Source: Terriglobia bacterium (lineage in GTDB: Bacteria; Acidobacteriota; Terriglobia; Bryobacterales; Bryobacteraceae). From it: a stretch of DNA of 37,392 nucleotides. Numbering within the stretch: the first letter of the stretch is position 1; every line of letters starts with the position of its first letter. This document shows, piece after piece, positions 8,296 through 16,724 of the stretch. Both the position numbers and the translations under genes were made by a program. The notes below the pieces were generated by a model. The model worked only from the letters and a program-made list of their open reading frames with translations. It ran no database searches and had not been told where the DNA came from. The stretch spans positions 1 to 37,392 of the forward strand of contig JAIQFJ010000008.1 in assembly GCA_020073325.1 (NCBI GenBank), given 5' to 3'.

Positions 8296-8854
8296 CGGTC
8301 CCAAAAGCTCCAAGTTGACGTTGACCTGGTTCGGGGTCGACGTGTAGCTCGTGCCGGACCGGCGTCGCAACCGGAAGCGCTGACGCGACCGTGTAGTAAA
8401 TCGCTGGATTGCTGGTTATTCAGGATCGCTGTAATCGTGGCGCGTTCCCGCCGACGCCTGTCGTGGTCCCGTAGGTGGTGAACTTCAAAGTGATCCGTGA
8501 CCCCCACCTTGGCGACATTGCCGCCGTTCGTCCCCACATCGATCAATTCCCCGACGGGCAACTGGCTAAGTGGGATCGGAGCGTTCGTCGCCAGGTCGAG
8601 GAGCGATTTTCAACGTCGCCTGATTGGTGAGCTTATATCCCCATCTCACTGAGCCCTAAGCGTATATGCCTTTGCGATTCCTTGCGGTGTGAGGATTTGA
8701 GGTCGCCTCCCGACGGGACGGTCGCCCCGGAATTCCAGGTTGGTCGCCGAGTTCGTACTGCCGGGATCACCGTTTGATTGTTGACATCCGCCCGCACGGT
8801 CGCGGCCAGCGCCAGACCTGCGAGAGCGATCGAAATCGTATGAGAACAGAGCAC
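8236..8854 (-). pseudogene. Decayed secreted-protein gene with several frameshifts
   Basis: A GTG start at 8854 has a perfect GGAGG (8861-8865) six bases upstream and encodes a clean signal peptide (HTISIALAGLALAATVRA then DVNNQTV). After that, sensible protein sequence continues only by switching frame repeatedly. The pieces in order are PGSTNSATNLEF, GATVPSGGDLK, ILTPQGIAKAYTLRAQ, GYKLTNQATLKIA, LDLATNAPIPLSQLPVGELI, GSRITLKFTTYGTTTG, NPAIYYTVASALPVATPV and SYTSTPNQVNVNLELLGPS, ending at a TAA at 8236-8238 inside the 3' end of the convergent PEP-CTERM gene. At least five or six frame changes are needed. The product would be a secreted beta-rich protein of about 200 residues that I do not recognise. 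Genuine gene decay fits best; a locally poor assembly could also cause this. Confidence 0.55.
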
Positions 8855-8891
8855 TTAATCCCTCCGGGGGGACGAAAATATGCCGAGCCCT

Positions 8892-8951
8892 ACCGAAATA
8901 CGGTGGAGCGGGCCAAAGCGGCGAAAAAAAGTCCGCTCCAAATTTTTTCGC
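8892..8951 (+). promoter_or_regulatory. Structured 5' leader with two overlapping hairpins upstream of a secreted beta-helix gene
   Basis: A small hairpin ACCG-aaata-CGGT (8892-8904) is followed by TGGAGCGG (8904-8911) paired with CCGCTCCA (8933-8940). The 3' arm of that stem runs into AATTTTTT, as in an intrinsic terminator. A second perfect 9-bp pairing joins GCGAAAAAA (8921-8929) with TTTTTTCGC (8943-8951). The two long pairings interleave, so they compete. The Shine-Dalgarno at 8972-8979 lies about 20 bases downstream. This layout resembles an attenuator or riboswitch expression platform. I recognise no known aptamer. Confidence 0.4.
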
Positions 8952-8985
8952 ATAATTCCGCATGTCTTTCCGGAGGAAGATCACC

Positions 8986-9783
8986 TTGAAAGCAAAGACA
9001 ACCCTTTTACTCGCAGTCACCATCCTGGCGGGAATTCCAGCGATGGCACAGATTCCCGTGAATTGCGGAGACACGCTCGATATTCCCGGCGGGGTCTACG
9101 TGCTCGCGGCCAGCCTGACTTGCCCGTCGGCGCCCGCGGTCCATATCGTCGCGAACAACGTCACCTTCGACATGCAGGGATTCACGCTCTCGAAGTCCGG
9201 CTCGGCCGTCGGCGCGGGAATCATCACCGCAGGCGGCCCGACATGCGTCGTGACGAATGGGATCAGCATTCACCACGGCACGGTTTCGGGCTTCGGAACC
9301 GGAATTTCGCTGTGCGTCCCGACCTCACCGGGAGTCAGTTCGGCGAACACGAACGCGCAGATCCACCACATGACGCTCACCGGAAATAGCGTGGGGCTCG
9401 CTCTGTTCAACGCCGACGGCAACGACGTTCATCACAACACCGTGGACGCAAATCTCGGAACGACGACCACGACCCCGGGCACCGGTATCGCGCTGTTCGG
9501 TTCCGGCGGGAACCAGATCCACCAGAATGAAGTGACGGCGAACTTCACCAACGGAATCGCGCTGCTGTTCTCATCGAGCAACAACAACCTGAGCCACAAC
9601 GAGGTCGCCAACAATCACGCATCCGGCATCCTGGTGACGATCGGCGCTCTGGGTAACGTGATCAAGCACAACGAAGCGACCGGCGACGGAGCCTTCGACG
9701 CCACCGAATACAACGCGTCGTGCGGCACCAACGTCTGGCAGATGAACGTCTTCTCAACGAAGAACCAGGCTTGCATCCAGTAG
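8986..9783 (+). CDS. Small secreted right-handed beta-helix (NosD-like) protein
   Basis: About 265 residues. I chose the TTG start at 8986 because an excellent GGAGGAAG (8972-8979) lies seven bases upstream and the product then begins as a standard signal peptide (MKAKTTLLLAVTILAG, AMA cleavage before QIPVNC). The in-frame ATG at 8962 would put the Shine-Dalgarno inside the coding region. The mature part has repeated beta-helix rungs rich in G-N-x-x-x-x-N (THNFDMQG-like coil, NAQIHHMTLTGNSVGL, GNDVHHNTVDAN, GNQIHQNEVTANF, NNLSHNEVANNHASGI, GNVIKHNEATGDG), typical of NosD/pectate-lyase-like folds. A CGT near the end and a C at the N-terminus could form a disulfide. No catalytic residues are evident, so a structural or carbohydrate-binding role outside the cytoplasm is as likely as an enzyme. 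Confidence 0.75.
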   Translation: MKAKTTLLLAVTILAGIPAMAQIPVNCGDTLDIPGGVYVLAASLTCPSAPAVHIVANNVTFDMQGFTLSKSGSAVGAGIITAGGPTCVVTNGISIHHGTVSGFGTGISLCVPTSPGVSSANTNAQIHHMTLTGNSVGLALFNADGNDVHHNTVDANLGTTTTTPGTGIALFGSGGNQIHQNEVTANFTNGIALLFSSSNNNLSHNEVANNHASGILVTIGALGNVIKHNEATGDGAFDATEYNASCGTNVWQMNVFSTKNQACIQ

Positions 9784-10056
9784 GCCCTGTGAGCAGCACG
9801 GATACCCACGGCGCGGCGGATTCAGCCGAGTCGTCACCAATACGCGCAAAAGCAATCGTGCGATGATCGCGCTGAGCAGCACTCTTGTCCATGCCCCGTC
9901 GACCTCGATTCGTATGTCCCGTACAAGCATCAGAATCACTTGCTGCCACTCTCGGTAAAGCCCATTCGCAGTACTCGCTGGAACACAATCCGATACCGGC
10001 GGCGATGGGCCGGGAAGGCGTAGGACTGGCCGATCCAATCCCTCATAGTGCGCGCG
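9784..10056. other. Intergenic stretch without a supportable gene
   Basis: These 273 bases lie between two convergent genes. Short frames exist on both strands; the longest, on the minus strand, reads through stretches such as EWQQVILMLVRDIRIEVDGAW that look protein-like but match no family I recognise and lack a start signal. It may be a relic of a lost gene. No clear terminator, repeat or RNA was seen. Confidence 0.3.
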
Positions 10057-10734
10057 TCAGTCGATGATCTTCAGGTCGCGCAGGCGTTGATCGACATCGG
10101 GGCGCACCAGCACTCCGTTGTGGATCTCGGCCAGGCGCGTTTGCTCCCGCTTGATCTGCTCGGCGGCGAGCTTGGAGACGGCGATCGCGTCTTCAAGCGG
10201 AACCACCGTGACTCCGTCCTCATCGGCGACAATCACGTCGCCGGGACGGACGGCGACGCCGCCGCAGGCGATTATCGTGCCGACTTCCCCGCCCCCGTCC
10301 TTGTTGCATCCGTTGGGAGAAAGGCCGCGGGAGTAGACGGGCAATCCGAGTCGATGCAAACCGTCGGCGTCGCGAACGGTTCCGTCCACGATCACCGCAC
10401 GCACTCCGGCCTTCGCTGCGCTGGCCGCCAGGAGTTCGCCGAAGGTCGAATTGGAAACATTTCCCTGCGTGTTGACCACGACGATGTCGCCTGGCACGGC
10501 AAGCGATAGCGATTTGTGCAGCATCAGATTGTCGCCCGAATGGCACCACACGGTCAGCGCGGAGCCGATGACGCGCGGCGAATTCCACACGGGCTTGATG
10601 CCGGCGTCCATCGCTCCCAATCGCGACATGCAATCGGCGACCTGAGCGCTCGAAGCCTCGCGGAACGATTCGAGCAGCGCGGGTTCCGGGCGCAACCAGG
10701 CCGTCCGGACACGGAATCCAACTTTACCAGGCAT
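10057..10734 (-). CDS. RraA-family aldolase/decarboxylase-like protein (HMG/CHA aldolase type)
   Basis: 225 residues, full length for the RraA-like fold. The GEL segment (residues 99-101) and the V-x-D-G-x-x-R-D block (R121, D122) match the conserved substrate- and metal-binding signature of class II 4-hydroxy-4-methyl-2-oxoglutarate / 4-carboxy-4-hydroxy-2-oxoadipate aldolases. These cleave such acids to pyruvate plus pyruvate or oxaloacetate in the cytoplasm, using Mg2+ or Mn2+. The family also contains the RNase E regulator RraA, but the catabolic neighbours favour the enzyme. It is the last gene of the minus-strand arm, 45 bases after the Asp-box protein gene. Next to LeuCD-like hydro-lyase subunits, a retro-aldol step after hydration of an unsaturated tricarboxylate is the natural reading, but the substrate is not determined by sequence. 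Confidence 0.8.
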   Translation of the reverse strand: MPGKVGFRVRTAWLRPEPALLESFREASSAQVADCMSRLGAMDAGIKPVWNSPRVIGSALTVWCHSGDNLMLHKSLSLAVPGDIVVVNTQGNVSNSTFGELLAASAAKAGVRAVIVDGTVRDADGLHRLGLPVYSRGLSPNGCNKDGGGEVGTIIACGGVAVRPGDVIVADEDGVTVVPLEDAIAVSKLAAEQIKREQTRLAEIHNGVLVRPDVDQRLRDLKIID

Positions 10735-10779
10735 GGATAAGAGTCTCTCTTTCTCGATTCAACACATAGTTCAACATGG

Positions 10780-13700
10780 CTAATTTTTCGGGACAAGACC
10801 GGCGGTGTCGCCCTTCACGATCGCGTCGAGCCTTTGGCGGATCTCCTCCAGGCGCGACGTCAGTTCCTTGAGGACCGTGTAGCTCTGATCGGTGGGTCGC
10901 GAATCCGCGGATTCAATCACGCGGACCAGCGTCGCCAATTGGTTGTTCAGCTTGATGGGGTAATTCAGCGGATCGCGGAAACTGTGATTGCGGACCTGAT
11001 AGAGGTCTTCTTCGACCGCGCTGAGCCGCGTTGCAAGACGCTCGCCCGCGGCGTTCAGGCTGGGGTCGGCTGTGACGCGCGCGGCGATCTGCTTTTTCAA
11101 ATCGCGGATGCGGATCACCATGCTGTTCGCTTCGCTGGTTCGGTCGCGAGCCTCGGTGGCGAGCTTGAACTGCTCGGCGAGGTCAGCGTCGCTGACGTCA
11201 GCGAGGCGCGGATCCTTGACGATCCGAAACGTGCGCGTTTCGGTGGACCCGTTGGCGCTCAGCCGGACCTGATACTGGCCGGGCATTGCGACCGGTCCCT
11301 GCTCCGCGTTCACCTGCCACAGAATCATTCCGGGAAACGTCGTTGCTCCGGGATAGCGAAGATCCCAGGTGAAGCGATTGCCTCCCGCGTGGCGCGACGG
11401 CGGACGCTGTGCTCCTCCGCGGGGCGAATCTTCGTCATCGGACGCCTGCGCGGTGCGGCGGCGATCGTCGTCGGGCGTGCCGGCGAACGTTTTGACGACG
11501 GCTCCTTTGTCGTCAAGAATTTCGATGGTGACTTTGTCGGCGGCTTTGGGCAGATAGTAATCGAAGACGGCGCGATTCAACGGACGAACCGCGTCGCGAG
11601 GCGTGAATAGACGCGTATCGCTGCGCACGCCGCCGGCGAGCTCGCGCAGCATGCTGATGTCATCGAGGATGTAGAACGACCGGCCGTGCGTCGCGATCAC
11701 CAGGTCGTCGCCTTCGACCAGCAGATCCGGCACCTGCGTGTCGGGCAGATTCAGCCGCAGACTCTGCCACGCGGCGCCGTTGTCGAACGAAACGTAGATG
11801 CCGTGTTCTGTCCCGGCAAACAGCAGACCCGGACGCTTGGGATCTTCGCGGACCACGTGGACGAAATCGTCAGCGGCGATTCCGTTGACGATCGGAGTCC
11901 AGGTGGCGCCGTAATCGTCGGTGCGATAGGCGTAGGGCTTGCGATCGTCGGCCTGATAATTTTTCGCGGCGAGATACGCCGTGCCCGCTTTGTGCGGCGA
12001 AGCGTCGATCAGGCTGATGCGAATGAAATCGGGGATCCCTTTCGGCGTGACGTTCTTCCAGTTTTTCCCGCCGTCGCGCGTGATGTAGACCAGGCCGTCG
12101 TCGGAGCCGGTCCAGATGGTGTCCTTATCGAAATGCGACGGCGCGATGGCGAAGATCGTGCCGTAAATTTCGGGGCCGTTCTCATCGTGCGTGATGGGAC
12201 CTCCCGAATCGACCAGCGTTTGCGGATCGGCGCGCGTCAGATCGGGACTGATCGATAGCCAGCTCTGCCCCTGATTCGTCGTTTTCCAAAGATGCTGCGA
12301 CGACGTGTAAATCACGTTCGGATCGAGCGGCGAAAAAACGATGGGGAAGGTCCACTGCCAGCGCTCCTTCAGCGATCCCGCCGATTGGCCCGAAAACGCC
12401 ACGGGATAAACCTGCACATCGCGAAGCTGATTCGTCGCGCGATCGAATCGCGTCAGCAGCGCGACCTGCGATCCGGCGTAGAAAATATTCGGGTCCACCG
12501 GATGCGGCGCGATGTAGCCGCTTTCACCCCCGCCCACCGAATACGCCATGCCGGGACCGCGGCCCGCGGTCGCCGAGCTCGACACGCAGATGGTCGTGTT
12601 GTCCTGCTGCGCGCCGCAGACGTGATAAGGGACGTCCTTCGTTACGGCCACGTGATAGATCTGCGCTGTGGGATAAGCCTGCCCGGTCCAGCTTTCGCCG
12701 CCGTCGACGCTGACGTTGGCGCCGCCGTCATTCGCGTTGATCATGCGATGCGTATCGTTCGGCGCAATCCACAGGTCGTGATTGTCGCCGTGCGGCGGAC
12801 GCAGCGGACGAAACGATTTCCCGGCGTCGGTGGATTTGAAAAGTCCGGGGCTGAGCACGTAGACCAGATCCTTATTTTTCGGATCGGCATAGACGCGCGT
12901 GTAATAAAAAGGACGCTCGCGCAGCCGCGGATCTTCGTTGACGCGCTGCCACGTCGCGCCCGCATCATCGGAGCGAAACAGGCCGCCGTCCAGCGCTTCG
13001 ATCATCGCGTACACGCGGCGATCGTCGGCTCCCGAAACGGCGATTCCCATCTTTCCTAGAACACCGTTCGGCAATCCGGGGCTGCGCGTGATCTCGGTCC
13101 AGTGATCGCCGCCGTCGGTCGATTTGTAAATTCCCGAAGACGGCCCGCCGCTCGAAAGCGTCCACGAGGTCCGATACACGTCCCAGATCGTCGCATATAT
13201 CACGCGCGGATCTTTGGGATCGATGCACAGATCCACTGCGCCCGAATGATCGTCCTTATAAAGAATTTTCTGCCACGTGTTACCACCGTCGCGCGAGCGG
13301 AAAATGCCTCGCTCCGTGTTGCGTCCGAACGGATGGCCCAATGCGGCGACGTAAACCAGATCGGGATTCGACGGATCGACGCGAACGCGCGCGATCGATT
13401 GCGTCTCGTTCAGTCCGACGTTCTTCCACGTTTTGCCGCCGTCGACGGATTTGTAGACGCCGTCGCCCTGCATGATGTTGCCGCGCAGTTCGGTCTCGCC
13501 CATGCCGACGTAGACGATATCGGGATTCGAATCGGCCACCGCGACCGAGCCGACCGAAGAAGTCTTGATCTGGCCGTCCGTCACCGGATGCCACGTGGTT
13601 CCGCCGTTGGTGGTCTTCCACAAACCCCCGCCAGTCGCGCCGAAATAATATTCGTTGATGCGTGAGGAGCTGCCGGCGACCGCAATCGACCGTCCTCCGC

Positions 13701-13809
13701 GATTCGGCCCGATGCCGCGCCATTGCAGCGCCGTGAAGTAATTCGGATCGACCCGTTCCGCATATCCGAACGAGAGAGCAGCAGCGAAAAGAACGAGAAT
13801 GCGGTGCAT
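10780..13809 (-). CDS. Large secreted Asp-box beta-propeller protein (VPS10/sortilin-like 'glycosyl hydrolase'), copy A
   Basis: 1009 residues with a short signal peptide (about 1-17, cut before ERVDP). The first ~730 residues hold about eleven Asp-box (BNR) hairpins of S/T-x-D/N-x-G-x-x-W type, such as TTNGGTTW, SVDGGKTW, SRDGGNTW, STDGGDHW, TRDGGKNW and TDDYGATW, indicating one or two large beta-propellers. The C-terminal ~250 residues form a separate beta domain (PGQYQVRLSANG) followed by a helical tail rich in charged residues. Such proteins are routinely labelled glycosyl hydrolase or sortilin-like, but no activity is proven for this architecture and no catalytic set is visible. It sits inside the minus-strand catabolic arm, 22 bases after the aminotransferase. 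A close paralogue is the last gene of the opposite arm (27585-30695). Binding or processing of an extracellular substrate is inference. Confidence 0.85.
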   Translation of the reverse strand: MHRILVLFAAALSFGYAERVDPNYFTALQWRGIGPNRGGRSIAVAGSSSRINEYYFGATGGGLWKTTNGGTTWHPVTDGQIKTSSVGSVAVADSNPDIVYVGMGETELRGNIMQGDGVYKSVDGGKTWKNVGLNETQSIARVRVDPSNPDLVYVAALGHPFGRNTERGIFRSRDGGNTWQKILYKDDHSGAVDLCIDPKDPRVIYATIWDVYRTSWTLSSGGPSSGIYKSTDGGDHWTEITRSPGLPNGVLGKMGIAVSGADDRRVYAMIEALDGGLFRSDDAGATWQRVNEDPRLRERPFYYTRVYADPKNKDLVYVLSPGLFKSTDAGKSFRPLRPPHGDNHDLWIAPNDTHRMINANDGGANVSVDGGESWTGQAYPTAQIYHVAVTKDVPYHVCGAQQDNTTICVSSSATAGRGPGMAYSVGGGESGYIAPHPVDPNIFYAGSQVALLTRFDRATNQLRDVQVYPVAFSGQSAGSLKERWQWTFPIVFSPLDPNVIYTSSQHLWKTTNQGQSWLSISPDLTRADPQTLVDSGGPITHDENGPEIYGTIFAIAPSHFDKDTIWTGSDDGLVYITRDGGKNWKNVTPKGIPDFIRISLIDASPHKAGTAYLAAKNYQADDRKPYAYRTDDYGATWTPIVNGIAADDFVHVVREDPKRPGLLFAGTEHGIYVSFDNGAAWQSLRLNLPDTQVPDLLVEGDDLVIATHGRSFYILDDISMLRELAGGVRSDTRLFTPRDAVRPLNRAVFDYYLPKAADKVTIEILDDKGAVVKTFAGTPDDDRRRTAQASDDEDSPRGGAQRPPSRHAGGNRFTWDLRYPGATTFPGMILWQVNAEQGPVAMPGQYQVRLSANGSTETRTFRIVKDPRLADVSDADLAEQFKLATEARDRTSEANSMVIRIRDLKKQIAARVTADPSLNAAGERLATRLSAVEEDLYQVRNHSFRDPLNYPIKLNNQLATLVRVIESADSRPTDQSYTVLKELTSRLEEIRQRLDAIVKGDTAGLVPKN

Positions 13810-13831
13810 GAACGCTCCTTGACGGACATTT

Positions 13832-14953
13832 TCAGGCCCGGGCGGCCTTCACCGGCCAGCCGAGATCGGCGAGCGTCGCCTCCAGATGCAACAGATCGGT
13901 CGCGATGTCGCCGTCCGTGAAAAATCCCATGGTGCCGATGCGAATCACGCGGCCCTGCATTTTGTTGCGCGATCCCGCGATCACCGTTTTGTGGCGCTCA
14001 TACATGCGCTTGACGATGTCGCCGCCGTTGAGCGGCTCGGGCACTGCGAGCGCGACCACCGTAGTCGATAGCTGATTCGATTTTCCAAACGTCGCGAGCC
14101 CGAGCGCATTGCAGCCTTCGCGGAGCCGCACAGAGAGCTTGCGATGGCGCGCCAAGACGTTGTCGAGACCTTCCGCGTGCATCATCTCGAGCGCCTCGAC
14201 CAGCCCCGCCATCAGCGAAACCGGGGTCGTAAAGGGAGTCTCGTTCGCCTCGATCGATTTCTTCGCCTTGCGAAAATCCCAATAAAATCGCGGCATCTTC
14301 GTTTCCCGATTCACGATGTCCCACGCTTTCGCGCTGACGCTGGCGATGCCGACGCCGGGCGGGCACATCAGCGCTTTCTGCGAGGACGACACCACGATAT
14401 CGACACCCCATTCGTCCTGCCGCATCTCGAGCCCGCCGAGTCCGCTGACCGAATCGGCGATCAGCAGGGCCGGCGTGTCGCGCACGATTTTTCCGAGCGC
14501 GGCGAGATCGCTGTAAATTCCGGTCGAGCTTTCGTTGTGAATCACCACGACGGCTCGATAATCGGCGGTCTTGAGCTTCGCTGCGACCACGGCGGGATCG
14601 ATCGCGGTGCCCCATTCGAACTGAAGCTGATCGACCTCGGCTCCGATCGATTGGGCGATCGCGGCGAAGCGGTCGCCGAACTGGCCGTGGATGCAGACCA
14701 GCACACGTTCGCCGGGCGCGACGACGTTCACCAGGCTCGCTTCCATTGCGCCGGTTCCGGAGCTGGCAAAAAAGAGGACTGGGTTCGTGGTGCCGAGCAC
14801 GGGCTTGATCAATTCTTCGGCTCGGCCGAGCACCGCGCGAAATTCGGGTCCGCGATGATTCAGCACCGGCAGCGCGATCGCCTGGCGCACGCGTTCGGGA
14901 ACCGCCGTCGGACCGGGGAGGCGCAATCGATAAAAAGGAGAAATAGAAAGCAT
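13832..14953 (-). CDS. Class V PLP-dependent aminotransferase (alanine/serine--glyoxylate family)
   Basis: 373 residues, normal for the family. RLPGPTAVPERV at the N-terminus and LNHRGPEF (31-38) are diagnostic of the alanine-glyoxylate/serine-pyruvate aminotransferase group. SSGTGAMEA (64-72) is the phosphate-binding loop, D167 in LIADSVSG contacts the pyridine nitrogen, and K193 in SSQKALM forms the Schiff base. It would transfer an amino group to a small oxoacid such as glyoxylate or pyruvate. It starts 4 bases after the LeuD-like stop, so it is tightly co-transcribed with the hydro-lyase pair. In this setting it may dispose of, or supply, a 2-oxoacid made in the pathway. A 2-aminoethylphosphonate transaminase is a more remote possibility. 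The family is confident; the substrate is not. Confidence 0.85.
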   Translation of the reverse strand: MLSISPFYRLRLPGPTAVPERVRQAIALPVLNHRGPEFRAVLGRAEELIKPVLGTTNPVLFFASSGTGAMEASLVNVVAPGERVLVCIHGQFGDRFAAIAQSIGAEVDQLQFEWGTAIDPAVVAAKLKTADYRAVVVIHNESSTGIYSDLAALGKIVRDTPALLIADSVSGLGGLEMRQDEWGVDIVVSSSQKALMCPPGVGIASVSAKAWDIVNRETKMPRFYWDFRKAKKSIEANETPFTTPVSLMAGLVEALEMMHAEGLDNVLARHRKLSVRLREGCNALGLATFGKSNQLSTTVVALAVPEPLNGGDIVKRMYERHKTVIAGSRNKMQGRVIRIGTMGFFTDGDIATDLLHLEATLADLGWPVKAARA

Positions 14954-14957
14954 GAGT

Positions 14958-15455
14958 CTACACTTTGAAATCGTGATGGCGGCGGAAATACGGAACCAGC
15001 CCGCCGCATTCGAGAATCTCCATCATGATCTGGGGAACCTGTTCGGCCGCGGTGGTCTCGCCGGTGGTGAGATTGCGGACGCGCAATCCGTTTTCGTCGA
15101 CCACTTCCAGGCGGTCGCCCTCGCGAATCTGACTGGTGTCGCAGATCAGCGGCAGCAGGCCGTTGTTCACCGCGTTGCGATAATAGGTCCGCGAAAAACT
15201 GCGCGCGAGCACCGCACGAATTCCCGCGCCGAGCACCACCGTCACCGCGACCTCCATCGCCGATCCGCAGCCGAAATTTTTTCCCGCCACAATGAGATCG
15301 CCCGGCTCGACCGTCGCGGCAAACGCGGGGTCCACTTCCTCGAACAGATAATTCCTGAGCACCTGCGGATCGAGGCTTTCGCGCTTGCGCCGCGAGGTGA
15401 TGATGTAATCGGTATTGATGTCGTCGCCAAACACGCGGGCCCGTCCGCTCAGCAT
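14958..15455 (-). CDS. LeuD-like (aconitase-superfamily) hydro-lyase small subunit with altered active-site loop
   Basis: 165 residues, the usual size of archaeal-type/LeuD2-like small subunits. It opens with SGRARVFGDDINTDYIIT, the standard swivel-domain start, and has the AGKNFGCGS strand-turn. The family normally continues S-R-E-H-A after GCGS; here the residues are A-M-E-V-A. In aconitase the corresponding SSRE segment carries the catalytic serine and a substrate-binding arginine, so the first serine is kept but the second serine, the arginine and the histidine are lost. FSRTYYRNAVNNGLLPL follows as expected. It partners the large subunit encoded just upstream, whose last codons it overlaps by 7 bases. 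The complex should interconvert hydroxy and unsaturated di- or tricarboxylates, but the altered loop argues against plain isopropylmalate as substrate. Confidence 0.8.
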   Translation of the reverse strand: MLSGRARVFGDDINTDYIITSRRKRESLDPQVLRNYLFEEVDPAFAATVEPGDLIVAGKNFGCGSAMEVAVTVVLGAGIRAVLARSFSRTYYRNAVNNGLLPLICDTSQIREGDRLEVVDENGLRVRNLTTGETTAAEQVPQIMMEILECGGLVPYFRRHHDFKV

Positions 15456-16696
15456 GGAAACTCCCGCGGGTCAGCGATTTTTCCCGTCACCGCGGCCGCC
15501 GCGCAGCTCGCGGGCGAAGCGAGATAAATCGACGCACTGCTGTTGCCCATTCGTCCTTTGAAATTTCGATTCGCCGTCGAGATCACGTTCACGTTGTCGC
15601 CCGGAATCGATCCGCAAGTGCCGCAACACGATCCGCATCCCGGCGTCACGATCACCGCACCCATCGCGATAAAATCCCCCAGCGTTCCGTCGCGCGTCAG
15701 CGTATCGAGCACTGTTCGCGACGACGGCGTCACGACGAGTTGAACACCCGGAGCCACGCCTCCGCCCGCCTTGATCACGTCGCGAGCCTGATGAAAATCG
15801 CGGACGCGTCCGCCCGTGCAGGTGCCGAGATAAACCATCTGCACCGCGGTCCCCGCGGCTTCTCCTACCTCGACCACGTGATCGACGTGATGCGGCAGAG
15901 CGATCTTCGGAGTGACGCGATCGAGGTCCAGCTCGATCTCGCGCACATAACGCGCGCCGCGGTCGGAGGAGATCGGCTGGAACTCGCGGCCCAGATACTT
16001 CGCGGTCGCTTCGTCTCCCGGAAAAACGCCGTTTTTCGCGCCCATCTCGACCGTCAGATTGCTCAGCACCAGCCGGTCTTCGAGTTCCAGCGACGCCACG
16101 CCGTCGCCTGAAAATTCGAGCGCACAATACGCCGCGCCGTCCGCCCCCAGGATTCCCGCCATCGCGAGCGCGATGTCTTTCGGAAAAACTCCGCGGCTCA
16201 GCGATCCGCGCAGCGTGACGCGAATCGTTTCGGGAACGCGCAGCCACACCCGTCCGCAGATCATCACCGCCGCCAGGTCCGACGATCCGATGCCGGTGCC
16301 GAACGCGTTCATCGCGCCGTAGGTCACCGAATGGCTGTCGGCGCCGACCACCAGGCTGCCCGGTGTCACGCGGCCCGACTCGATCATCAACTGATGGCCG
16401 ATCCCGTCGCCGACATCCCACACCTCGATCGCGTGCGCGGCCGCGAAATCACGGATGCGTTTGTGGAGCTGGGTCGTCTTGACGCTCGGCGGCGGCGAAT
16501 AATGATCGAGCGCGAAGACGAGCCGCGCGGGATCGAACACCTTGCCCCCGCCCATGGCGTCGAAATAATCGAGCGCCATCGGAGTGGATCCGTCGTTGCC
16601 CATGGCGGAGTCGACATGGCACACCACCACGTCGCCCGCGCGCGCATCGCGCCCGGATTTCTCCGCCAGAATTTTTTCCGTGATGGTTTTTCCCAT
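15449..16696 (-). CDS. LeuC-like (aconitase-superfamily) hydro-lyase large subunit
   Basis: 415 residues, the length of archaeal-type IPM isomerase/homoaconitase/dimethylmalate-dehydratase large subunits, shorter than the ~466 of enteric LeuC. The start GKTITEKILAEKSG is typical. D30 follows HV in the substrate loop, GADSHSVTYGAMNAFGTGIGSSD is the canonical substrate and cluster segment, and the three [4Fe-4S] ligands are C293 (GTCTGG), C354 and C357 (PGCGSC). It catalyses reversible hydration or dehydration of a hydroxy-di/tricarboxylate in the cytoplasm together with the small subunit. The two genes overlap, which fixes the pairing. The usual leucine-pathway neighbours LeuA and LeuB are absent, and the gene sits 28 bases after an M14 peptidase in a catabolic arm, so a degradative role is more likely than leucine biosynthesis. 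Confidence 0.85.
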   Translation of the reverse strand: MGKTITEKILAEKSGRDARAGDVVVCHVDSAMGNDGSTPMALDYFDAMGGGKVFDPARLVFALDHYSPPPSVKTTQLHKRIRDFAAAHAIEVWDVGDGIGHQLMIESGRVTPGSLVVGADSHSVTYGAMNAFGTGIGSSDLAAVMICGRVWLRVPETIRVTLRGSLSRGVFPKDIALAMAGILGADGAAYCALEFSGDGVASLELEDRLVLSNLTVEMGAKNGVFPGDEATAKYLGREFQPISSDRGARYVREIELDLDRVTPKIALPHHVDHVVEVGEAAGTAVQMVYLGTCTGGRVRDFHQARDVIKAGGGVAPGVQLVVTPSSRTVLDTLTRDGTLGDFIAMGAVIVTPGCGSCCGTCGSIPGDNVNVISTANRNFKGRMGNSSASIYLASPASCAAAAVTGKIADPREFPC

Positions 16697-16724
16697 CTCG
16701 ACCCTGTCTCGACTTTGAGACGGA

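Noticed and set aside
8904-8951. H-type pseudoknot formed by the two interleaved stems
   Set aside because: The loop that would cross the first stem is only two bases, too short for a stem of 8 or more pairs; alternative hairpins are more likely.
14958-16696. Leucine biosynthesis leuCD
   Set aside because: No leuA or leuB nearby, an altered LeuD active-site loop, and a catabolic operon context.
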